This document shows, piece after piece, positions 17,303 through 24,324 of a stretch of DNA of 64,000 nucleotides. Location of the stretch: NCBI GenBank assembly GCA_014359885.1, contig JACIYN010000059.1, positions 37,406 through 101,405 of the forward strand, given 5' to 3'. Under the pieces are notes generated by a model, which was given only the letters and a program-made list of their open reading frames with translations, was not told the DNA's origin and did not search any database. The stretch's first letter is position 1. Every line of letters starts with the position of its first letter. The translations under genes and the position numbers were made by a program. This stretch comes from Desulfacinum sp. (lineage in GTDB: Bacteria; Desulfobacterota; Syntrophobacteria; Syntrophobacterales; DSM-9756).

Positions 17303-18147
17303 CGAGCTCAGCGCCTCCCCGCCCCGCGTTCCCTATCCATTTATGCCAGCCCGACGCCGGAAAGTCGTGCGCCGCCTGCTGCGGCATTTACAATTTCAAG
17401 GACAATTCCCGGAGAGCCGTTTCGGAAAGGCTCCTTCGAAACACCGTCCTTTTGCAGGAAGACAAGGCCCAAGAAGATCTCCGTTGCCACAGCGACTGCT
17501 ACCGACCGCTGGACAACGGCCTGGCCAAGCGGTTTCAGACGGTCTTCAACTGCGAGTTCGTGGGCTTCCTGGATTCGGAGCGGCGCCGCGTGGGATGCCT
17601 GCTCCATCCCGCGACCAACGGGGGCACGGATCTGCGCACCGTCTCGTTCTACGGCAGCGAGTTGTGCGACGGGCATTTTTGCCTGAGCTACTACTATCTT
17701 TCGGAAGACGAGCAGCGCTTCGTGGTGGAATCCATCGACGACTGGTATCTCTACGGGCTGGTGGTCACGGACATCGACCTGGTGAAGGGGATCTATCAAG
17801 CCCTTTCCGACAGGATCGGCGAAGGGGTGCGCCCTTCGGCGCTCCAGATGCCGGAGATTCGAAAGGCCACCCAATCCCTGTGGCGGTGGAAGCTGGACTG
17901 GCCGTTTCGCCATCCGGGCACCAACCAGTTCGGAAAATACCTCTTCGAGGGGGAAACCTACCGGGAGATCCGTATCCCCTACGACCATTGGGGGCGGGGC
18001 CCCTCCCCCTACGACCGCATTCTCAAGGCGCTGGGATCCCGGTTCCAATCGGTGGACGATCTGGAGGCCGCCGAACGAAAGATTGAGGGGGCGCTGGAAT
18101 CTTACGCCCGCCTCTATGAGTCCAGCTTCAGCGAAGGAACCCTCTGA
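17284..18147 (+). CDS. YkgJ-like cysteine-cluster protein
   Basis: A 287-residue protein that starts with a cysteine-rich metal-chelating segment of the YkgJ type: Cys near residues 21, 28, 31 and 32 (C-x6-C-x2-C-C-G), followed by further Cys at about 65 and 69. Such domains are thought to bind zinc or iron-sulfur. The remainder is an alpha/beta region without a known motif. The start at ATG 17284 sits inside the upstream gene and has only a weak ribosome-binding site, so coupling is probable. Its 3' end overlaps the convergent gamma-carbonic-anhydrase-like gene by 20 bases. Confidence 0.65.
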   Translation: MELERVASSAPPRPAFPIHLCQPDAGKSCAACCGIYNFKDNSRRAVSERLLRNTVLLQEDKAQEDLRCHSDCYRPLDNGLAKRFQTVFNCEFVGFLDSERRRVGCLLHPATNGGTDLRTVSFYGSELCDGHFCLSYYYLSEDEQRFVVESIDDWYLYGLVVTDIDLVKGIYQALSDRIGEGVRPSALQMPEIRKATQSLWRWKLDWPFRHPGTNQFGKYLFEGETYREIRIPYDHWGRGPSPYDRILKALGSRFQSVDDLEAAERKIEGALESYARLYESSFSEGTL

Positions 18148-18778
18148 CGCGGATCGTCTCCTCCTGGGCCTCCGCCTCCAGGTAGCGCCGGGCCATGCCC
18201 ACGTAGTGCTCCGCCGTGACCCGGAGCCGCTCCTTTTCCTCCTCGTCCAGGTATTTCTTGACCTCCGCGGGCACCCCCATCACCACCGAGCCGGGAGGCA
18301 CCTCCGCACCCGGGCTCACCACCGCTCCGGCGGCCACGATGGACCCCTTCCCCACCCGGGCCCCGTCCAGGACGATGGCCCCCATGCCGATGAGGCATTC
18401 GTCTTCCACCACGCAGCCGTGGACCACGGCCCGGTGGCCGATGGTCACCCGATCCCCGATAAAGAGCGGGTATTTCTTTCCGGTCACATGGAGGGTGGCG
18501 TTATCCTGGATGTTGGTTTCCCGGCCGATCCGGACGATGTTCACGTCGCCTCGGACCACCGTGTTGAACCACACGCTGGAGCGGTCGCCGATCTCAACGT
18601 CGCCCACGATCCAGGCCCCCGGGGCCACATAGACGTCGTCTCCCAACGTGGGAAAGATTCCCTTGTACGGGACGATGCCCGGCCGCGTTCGCACGGCCCC
18701 GTGCCCGCTGGAAGGCGATGCCGACGTCCTCCCGCATCCGCCTTGTCCATCGACCGGCCCACAGCTTGTCCGATTCAT
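18128..18778 (-). CDS. Gamma carbonic anhydrase-like left-handed beta-helix protein
   Basis: A 216-residue trimeric left-handed beta-helix protein related to gamma carbonic anhydrases (PaaY/YrdA/CaiE group). The hexapeptide repeats run through about residues 45-175. Metal-ligand histidines are present in H-V near the NATLHV turn and in G-H-R-A-V-V-H-G. Some members hydrate CO2, others hydrolyse thioesters; this cannot be settled here. The first 30 residues are atypical, so translation could begin later, for example GTG at 18694. GGGGAG lies about 12 bases before the annotated ATG. It stands alone on the minus strand. Confidence 0.85.
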   Translation of the reverse strand: MNRTSCGPVDGQGGCGRTSASPSSGHGAVRTRPGIVPYKGIFPTLGDDVYVAPGAWIVGDVEIGDRSSVWFNTVVRGDVNIVRIGRETNIQDNATLHVTGKKYPLFIGDRVTIGHRAVVHGCVVEDECLIGMGAIVLDGARVGKGSIVAAGAVVSPGAEVPPGSVVMGVPAEVKKYLDEEEKERLRVTAEHYVGMARRYLEAEAQEETIRVRGFLR

Positions 18779-19143
18779 CCTTGTCCATCTCCCCTTGAAA
18801 GAGTTTCAGAAAACCAGATGGGACGATTCTTTCTTTTGGTGCGGTCCTGAAGGCCGGGCAGAACGCCCGGTCCATCCGTTCCAGTCATTGGGCATCTTCG
18901 ATTGTGCCCCAAGGGATTCGCCTTATCAACCCCGTCGAAAGACCCGGCAGGGGGAGCCCCGGCCCGTTCCTTGCAAAATACGCGGAAAAGGGCGACTCTG
19001 GTTAAGTGGGCGGGGGCGGGGAGAAACCCCGCCCCTACCACAAGGTGTCCATCGGTTCCTGCAAGGGCGGACCTTTTGCACGCCCGCCAAGACTTTTCCC
19101 GAACGCACAGGCGGGCCCAAGGCCACAAAAGGAGGAGGGGGAC
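18779..19143. repeat. Intergenic region with one REP-like palindrome
   Basis: Between the divergent carbonic-anhydrase-like gene and the histidine kinase gene. About 18995-19047 carries the GGCGGGGAGAAACCCCGCC palindrome also seen near 34740. No gene, RNA or convincing promoter is visible in the rest. Confidence 0.6.
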
Positions 19144-20610
19144 ATGTTGAAGACCATTCGGGCACGGATCCTGGTCATGTCCGCCATCAGTCTGATCTTC
19201 GTCTGCAGCCTCGGCATCCACTACTGGTGGTGGATGAAGACGGTCCAAGACAAGCTTTTTTTGAGCGAACAGTTCGAGGATCTCTTCAACGACATCCTGG
19301 AAATCCGCCGCTACGAAAAGAACTTCCTGCTCTACTCCGACGCCAGGAGTCTTCAGGAAAGCCACGACTACCTGCAGCGGGCCGAACAGATCATCCAGAC
19401 CCTTCGGCCGGACATCCAGCGGGTCATGGGCGAGGAGGCGCTGAAATCGTTCCTTGCGGAGTTTTCCGCTTACAAGGAACTCATCTACCGCTACAGCGAA
19501 GCCAACTCCACGGTATCCGAAGAAAGCGTCCGGGAAATCCGCAACCACGGCAAGCGGCTGGTGGACTTCACGCGGCATTTGCTGGAAAGGAAGCGCCAAC
19601 GGATTCACAAGGCACTCGGCCAGTCCTACCGGTTCCCGGTGGCCATGCTGGCGGTGGTGACCCTGGTTCTCGTGGGGGTCTTTCGCTTCGTCAGCACCCA
19701 TCTTCTGACGCCCCTGGGTATCCTGCGTGAAACCATCTCCCGGGTCGCCCAGGGGGATTTTCGTCCCATCCCCTACGAATGCGACTCGGAGGACGAGATC
19801 TGTCTTCTCATCAAGGCCTTCAACCGAATGTCCGAGGAACTGGAGTCCAACCAAGAAGCCCTGATTCAGTCCCGGAAAATCGCCGCCCTGGGCACCTTCA
19901 CGGCCGGCATCGCCCATGAATTGAACAACCCCCTGAACAACATCTATCTCACGGCCGAGATGCTGCTGGAGGATCACGAGGAATCCCTGGAGCCGGAAGC
20001 CCGGGAGTTGGTGCTCGACATTCTCAACCAGGCCGACCGGGCCGCCGATATCGTCAAGAGCCTTCTCGATTTTTCCCGCAGCGATCGTCCGACCTTTGAG
20101 AAGGTGGACGTGCGCGAAGTCATCCGACAGACCCTGCGGCTGGTGAAGAACCAGCTCCTTTTGACGGGCACCCATCTGGAGGTGGAAACGGAAGAACCCA
20201 TCCCTCCCATCCGCGGCCACCGGCGGAACCTGGAGCAGGTCTTTCTCAACCTCTTCCTCAACGCGATCCAGGCCATGCCCCAGGGCGGCGAGATCACGGT
20301 GCGACTTTCCTGCGACGGCAAGATGGTGCGCATCGACGTGGCCGACACCGGCATGGGCATCCGCCCGGAGGATCTGGAGCACATCTTCGAGCCCTTTTAC
20401 ACCACCAAGGGAGTGGGGCGAGGCACGGGGCTGGGCCTTTCGGTATCCTACTCCTTGATTCGAAAGCACGGGGGGCATATAGAGGTGCAGAGCCAGGTGG
20501 GGGCGGGGACGACCTTTTCCGTCTTCCTGCCCGTCCTGGACCCGGAAACCGAAACCAAGGCAGACGACGAGGGATCTCATGGAGAAGCCGTGGCGCCTGG
20601 CCGTCCTTGA
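19144..20610 (+). CDS. Sensor histidine kinase with periplasmic helical domain
   Basis: A 488-residue membrane sensor kinase. TM1 spans about residues 7-29, a roughly 150-residue helical periplasmic domain follows, then TM2 about 180-197, HAMP to about 250, the HisKA box GIAHELNNPLNN with phospho-acceptor His258, and the ATPase domain with N box (FLNLFLNAIQAM), DTGMGI and GTGLGLS motifs. It would autophosphorylate and pass phosphate to the NtrC-type regulator encoded next. The two genes overlap by 32 bases, a strong sign of a cognate pair. AGGAGGAGGG precedes the ATG at 19144; earlier in-frame starts are rejected. The signal is unknown. Confidence 0.93.
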   Translation: MLKTIRARILVMSAISLIFVCSLGIHYWWWMKTVQDKLFLSEQFEDLFNDILEIRRYEKNFLLYSDARSLQESHDYLQRAEQIIQTLRPDIQRVMGEEALKSFLAEFSAYKELIYRYSEANSTVSEESVREIRNHGKRLVDFTRHLLERKRQRIHKALGQSYRFPVAMLAVVTLVLVGVFRFVSTHLLTPLGILRETISRVAQGDFRPIPYECDSEDEICLLIKAFNRMSEELESNQEALIQSRKIAALGTFTAGIAHELNNPLNNIYLTAEMLLEDHEESLEPEARELVLDILNQADRAADIVKSLLDFSRSDRPTFEKVDVREVIRQTLRLVKNQLLLTGTHLEVETEEPIPPIRGHRRNLEQVFLNLFLNAIQAMPQGGEITVRLSCDGKMVRIDVADTGMGIRPEDLEHIFEPFYTTKGVGRGTGLGLSVSYSLIRKHGGHIEVQSQVGAGTTFSVFLPVLDPETETKADDEGSHGEAVAPGRP

Positions 20611-21955
20611 TGATGAGCCTTTGGTTTGTAAACGGCTCACGCGCGCCCTGACCAAGGACGGCTACGACGTGGAATCCTTCCTTTCGGCCGCCCCGTTCCT
20701 TCAGGCCATGCAGCGGGACCCCTTCCACGTGGTCATCACGGATCTGCGGCTTCCCGACATGAACGGCCTCAGCGTTCTTACGAAGATCAAGGAACGATGG
20801 GCCGGCACGGAAGTCATCGTCATCACGGGCTACGGCTCCGTGGAAAACGCCGTGACGGCCATGAAGGCCGGCGCCTACCATTACGTGTCCAAACCCGTGC
20901 GACTCGCCGAGATCCGTCACCTGGCCCGAGGCGCCGTGGAAAAGGTGGCCATGCGCCGGGAAAACGAGAGGCTCCGCGAAGCCCTGCGGGGCGGAGACCC
21001 CCTGGGCCGCATCGTGGGAAAAAGCCGAGTCGTGCAGGACGTCTTCGCCCTCATCCGCAAAGTGGCTCCCCTGGATTGCACGGTGCTCATCGAAGGCCAG
21101 AGCGGCACGGGAAAGGAGCTGGTGGCGCGAGCCATCCACGGCTTGAGTCCCCGGGCGCCCCGACCCTTCGTCTCCTTCAACTGCGGCGGATTCACGGAAG
21201 AACTCATCACCAGCGAGCTGTTCGGTTATGAAAAGGGGGCCTTTACGGGGGCTACGGCCACCAAGGTGGGACTCATGGAATCGGCCGTGGGCGGCACCGT
21301 CTTCCTGGACGAAATCGGGGAAATGCCCCTGCCCATGCAGGTCAAGCTGCTCCATGTACTCCAGGAAAAACGCATTCTCCGGGTGGGCGGCACCCGGCCC
21401 ATCGCCCTGGACATCCGCATCCTCGCCGCCACCAACAAGGACCTGAAGCAGGAGGTCCTGGCCGGGCGTTTCCGGGAAGACCTGTTTTACCGGCTCAACG
21501 TGGTGCGCATCCCGCTGCCCACTCTGGCCGAACGCCGAGACGACATCCCTCTGCTGGTGGCCCATTTCATCGGCAAGTATCGCACCCTCTTCGGCAAACC
21601 CGTGGAAGGCATTCACCCGCAGGCCCTGGAGATCTTGAAAAACCACAACTTCCCGGGAAATGTGCGCGAACTGGAAAACATCATCGAACGGGCCGTGGCC
21701 CTCACCGAAAAGCCCCAGATCGGCGTGGACGATCTGCCGGAGGATCTGCGGCAGCTGGAAGTGGATGCCTATCCGGCGGAAGAACTGCTTCCCCTGGAAG
21801 AGGTGGAAAAACGCCATATCCTGCGGGTGCTGAACAAGACCGGCTACAACAAGAACCTGGCGGCCCAGATCCTGGAGATGCCGCGCACCACCCTGTGGCG
21901 CAAGATGAAGAAATACGGCATCCGCTCCGGCGCCCCTTCCGGCCCGTCCAACTAG
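20579..21955 (+). CDS. Sigma-54-dependent response regulator (NtrC family)
   Basis: A 458-residue three-domain activator. It has a receiver with phospho-acceptor Asp55 (VVITDLRL), an AAA+ domain with Walker A GQSGTGKE near 173-180 and the sigma-54 contact motif GAFTGA near 220-226, and a Fis-type helix-turn-helix at the end ([20 protein letters not shown]). It activates sigma-54 promoters on phosphorylation by the upstream kinase. A matching sigma-54 promoter lies at 22095-22109, directly ahead of the following gene, so the downstream stress/TSUP operon is the likely target. Confidence 0.95.
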   Translation: MEKPWRLAVLDDEPLVCKRLTRALTKDGYDVESFLSAAPFLQAMQRDPFHVVITDLRLPDMNGLSVLTKIKERWAGTEVIVITGYGSVENAVTAMKAGAYHYVSKPVRLAEIRHLARGAVEKVAMRRENERLREALRGGDPLGRIVGKSRVVQDVFALIRKVAPLDCTVLIEGQSGTGKELVARAIHGLSPRAPRPFVSFNCGGFTEELITSELFGYEKGAFTGATATKVGLMESAVGGTVFLDEIGEMPLPMQVKLLHVLQEKRILRVGGTRPIALDIRILAATNKDLKQEVLAGRFREDLFYRLNVVRIPLPTLAERRDDIPLLVAHFIGKYRTLFGKPVEGIHPQALEILKNHNFPGNVRELENIIERAVALTEKPQIGVDDLPEDLRQLEVDAYPAEELLPLEEVEKRHILRVLNKTGYNKNLAAQILEMPRTTLWRKMKKYGIRSGAPSGPSN

Positions 21956-22019
21956 CCGCCATCCATTCCATTTTGAAACATCCCGCCGCCGCCATCCGCC
22001 CTTTCTTTTCAATCTGAAA

Positions 22020-22048
22020 CACCCCAGGCCCCTCCTGGGGGCCTTTCC
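22020..22048 (+). terminator. Probable terminator after the sigma-54 regulator gene
   Basis: A hairpin with arms CCCCAGG and CCTGGGG is followed by a pyrimidine-rich tract containing TTTCCTTTCC. It lies about 65 bases beyond the regulator stop codon and 45 bases before the sigma-54 promoter, separating the regulatory pair from the target operon. Confidence 0.6.
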
Positions 22049-22094
22049 TTTCCTCCATCCCAACTATCCCTTTAGACCCGGCATGTTACAGATT

Positions 22095-22109
22095 GGGCAC
22101 CCTTCTTGC
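22095..22109 (+). promoter_or_regulatory. Sigma-54 promoter (-24/-12)
   Basis: The sequence GGGCAC-CCTTC-TTGC matches the sigma-54 consensus TGGCAC-N5-TTGC in 9 of 10 specified bases, with the key GG and GC dinucleotides at the correct 10-base separation. It lies 25 bases before the ATG of the Usp-like gene, directly downstream of a two-component pair whose regulator has an intact GAFTGA motif. Confidence 0.8.
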
Positions 22110-22133
22110 CTCAGCCGCTGGTGGGAGACGGCG

Positions 22134-22577
22134 ATGGAGAAGATCCTGGTTACGGTCACCAAGGGAAGCACGGAGGAACTGGGGGCGTTGGCCCGGGGCA
22201 TCTCCCTGGCGCGGCGCATCGGCGGACGCCTCTATGTGCTCGGCCTCAAGCGGCCTGGAATACCGGGAAGCGAAGCTCCTGCTTGTCTGGTGCCGGCGGC
22301 GGACGAGGTGGCCGAGCGGATGCAGATGCTGATCGAGGGGGCCCGGGCGGACGGCGTTTTCGTGGACACGTACGTGGCGGAGGGCTGCGATGAGGAGCGG
22401 ATTCTGGAGTTTTGCCGGGAACACCGGGTGACGCTGTGGGTCGTGGGAGTCCCCGGAAGGCACCGGCGGGAGCACCAACAGGCGGTCATGCGGGTCCACA
22501 AGATCCGGCATCGGTTGGGATGCCCGGTGGAGATGGTGTACCCGAAGAAGGAAATCGGACAACCGGAAGAGGACTGA
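22134..22577 (+). CDS. Universal-stress-like (Usp) small protein
   Basis: A 147-residue alpha/beta protein with the Usp layout: strand KILVTVTKG, a long helix ELGALARGISLARRIGG, strand LYVLGL, and a C-terminal VTLWVVGVPG strand-loop. The glycine-rich ATP loop (G-x2-G-x9-G-S) is degenerate. A start at 22134 fits GGGAG six bases upstream; an upstream in-frame ATG falls inside the promoter. It is the first gene of the sigma-54 operon and is followed after four bases by the TSUP exporter gene. Role presumably in signal or stress response; ligand unknown. Confidence 0.75.
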   Translation: MEKILVTVTKGSTEELGALARGISLARRIGGRLYVLGLKRPGIPGSEAPACLVPAADEVAERMQMLIEGARADGVFVDTYVAEGCDEERILEFCREHRVTLWVVGVPGRHRREHQQAVMRVHKIRHRLGCPVEMVYPKKEIGQPEED

Positions 22578-22581
22578 AGCG

Positions 22582-23526
22582 ATGCATCTACCCCTTCATC
22601 TCTATCTACCCATTGCGGGAAACAGCGTGAACATGTTTCTCATCCTGGGCCTGGGAGGCTTTGTGGGACTGCTGTCGGGGATTTTCGGTGTGGGCGGCGG
22701 CTTTCTCATGACGCCTCTTCTCATCATGATCGGGATCCCACCCACGGTGGCGGCGGCTTCCGACTCCAACCAGATCGTGGGGGCTTCCACGTCGGGGACC
22801 ATCGCCCACTTCCGCATGGGCAACGTGGACTTCAAGATGGGACTGCTGTTGCTCCTGGGAGGTGTGACCGGCGGCACGGTGGGGGTGCAGATCATCAAGA
22901 TCCTGCGGCACCTGGGCAATGCGGACTTCCTGATCAGCGTCACCTATGTGCTCATGCTGGGGATCATCGGTTCCTACATGTTCCAGGAAAGCTACCGATC
23001 CCTTCGGAGCAGCCGCGCGCCCCAGGCGGCTCCGGCTCCGGCCAACCCCGCCCGCCCTTCGGCCTATGCCCGGTTGGTGGCGTCCCTTCCCTTTCAGACG
23101 GAATTCCCTCGCTCGGGCGTCCGGATGTCGCTCCTCATGCCCCTGCTGCTGGGCATTCTGGTGGGCATCCTGGCGGCGATCATGGGGGTCGGAGGCGGCT
23201 TCATCATGGTGCCCGTCATGGTCTATTTGCTTCGCATGCCCATGCACGTGGTGGTGGGAACGAGTCTTTTTCAGATTCTTTTCACCTGCATCGATGTGAC
23301 CATCATGCAATCCTACACCAACCACACCGTCGATTTCGTGCTGGCCTTCCTGCTCCTTCTGGGGTCCACCGTGGGGGCCCAGGTGGGCGCCCGGATCAGC
23401 AAGCGTCTCAAGGGCGATCAGCTGAAGATCATCCTGGCCGTCTTGGTGCTGGCGGTCATGGTCAAGATGTTGCTCGGGCTGTTGCTCACCCCCGATGTCC
23501 TTGTGGCGGAAGCAGGAGGACACTGA
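22582..23526 (+). CDS. TSUP-family (TauE/SafE) anion exporter
   Basis: A 314-residue inner-membrane protein of the TauE/SafE/TSUP family with two homologous halves. Each half carries the glycine-rich G-G-F-V-G-L-L-S-G-I-F-G-V-G-G-G and G-I-L-A-A-I-M-G-V-G-G-G signature helices, with about eight membrane spans in total. The family moves sulfite, sulfonates, sulfoacetate or other organosulfur anions. A 45-residue Pro/Ala-rich cytoplasmic loop separates the halves. It is embedded in the sigma-54 operon and shares its stop with the start of the next gene (TGATG). In a sulfur-metabolising host, sulfite or thiosulfate export is a plausible but unproven role. Confidence 0.87.
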   Translation: MHLPLHLYLPIAGNSVNMFLILGLGGFVGLLSGIFGVGGGFLMTPLLIMIGIPPTVAAASDSNQIVGASTSGTIAHFRMGNVDFKMGLLLLLGGVTGGTVGVQIIKILRHLGNADFLISVTYVLMLGIIGSYMFQESYRSLRSSRAPQAAPAPANPARPSAYARLVASLPFQTEFPRSGVRMSLLMPLLLGILVGILAAIMGVGGGFIMVPVMVYLLRMPMHVVVGTSLFQILFTCIDVTIMQSYTNHTVDFVLAFLLLLGSTVGAQVGARISKRLKGDQLKIILAVLVLAVMVKMLLGLLLTPDVLVAEAGGH

Positions 23527-24311
23527 TGCGGCGCACTCGGATGATCTTCTGGAGCATGGCGGTTATGGGATGTCTGATCCTGATGGGAACCTCCTTCGCG
23601 CGGGCGATGGACGTCACCGTCCGGCCTCAGGCCTTTGAGATCGGAACCTTCTACAACGGCACCACTTTGAATGTGGAAGGAAGGGTGGGGGCCGATCAGG
23701 ACGTGGTGGTGCGTTTCGTGGGCGTCCCCGCCGATCTTCATCTCAAGAAGAAGGGGAAGGTTTTGGGGTGCCTATGGATGAACCGGGGTTCCGTGGATTT
23801 TCAAGGGGTTCCCAACGTCTTGGTGGTCTGTCTGCCCAAACCCTGGGAAGCCTTGGGGCAGGCGGATTCCGGGGATGCGGAAAGCATCTGGCACCTGGGC
23901 CTGGAGGGTCTGGAATCCCGTGTGACCCTGGCGCCCCAAGGCGAGGACAAACATCTTCTTTTCCGTGAACTCCTCAAGCTAAAAAGAAAACAGAGGCTTT
24001 ACCAGGAGGAGGTGGGATCGATCCATTACGGCTCGGAAGACCAAGGGCAGCGCACTTTTCAGGTCTCCTTGAAAATCCCGGCCCGCCTGACCGAAGGCGA
24101 TTACCACCTGGAAGTCTACGCCGTCTCGAACGGTCGAGTGGCGGAATCGGCATCCGTGCCCATCCGGGCGCGTCTTGTGGGAGCCCCCGCCTTCATCAAG
24201 AAGATGGCCTTTGAACACGCCCTTTGGCACGGCATGCTGGCCACCCTGGTGGCCATCTTCGGCGGGCTCCTCATGGGTTTTCTCTTCGGCGCCGGCAAGG
24301 GAGCCCACTGA
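23526..24311 (+). CDS. TIGR02186/PF09608-type membrane-anchored protein
   Basis: A 261-residue exported protein: signal peptide (cleavage near FARA), a beta-rich periplasmic domain of about 200 residues and a single C-terminal transmembrane helix (WHGMLATLVAIFGGLLMGFLFG). This architecture and the family-like DVTVRPQAFEIGTFYNGTTLNVEG segment match the putative transmembrane family TIGR02186, which is very often encoded beside TSUP exporters. The biochemical role is unknown; it probably works with the exporter at the periplasmic face. The start codon overlaps the exporter stop. Confidence 0.78.
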   Translation: MRRTRMIFWSMAVMGCLILMGTSFARAMDVTVRPQAFEIGTFYNGTTLNVEGRVGADQDVVVRFVGVPADLHLKKKGKVLGCLWMNRGSVDFQGVPNVLVVCLPKPWEALGQADSGDAESIWHLGLEGLESRVTLAPQGEDKHLLFRELLKLKRKQRLYQEEVGSIHYGSEDQGQRTFQVSLKIPARLTEGDYHLEVYAVSNGRVAESASVPIRARLVGAPAFIKKMAFEHALWHGMLATLVAIFGGLLMGFLFGAGKGAH

Positions 24312-24324
24312 AAGGAAGGGGTTC

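Noticed and set aside
20294..22063. A 589-codon frame antisense to the sigma-54 regulator
   Set aside because: Sense strand has receiver, AAA+ and helix-turn-helix motifs; the antisense frame has none.
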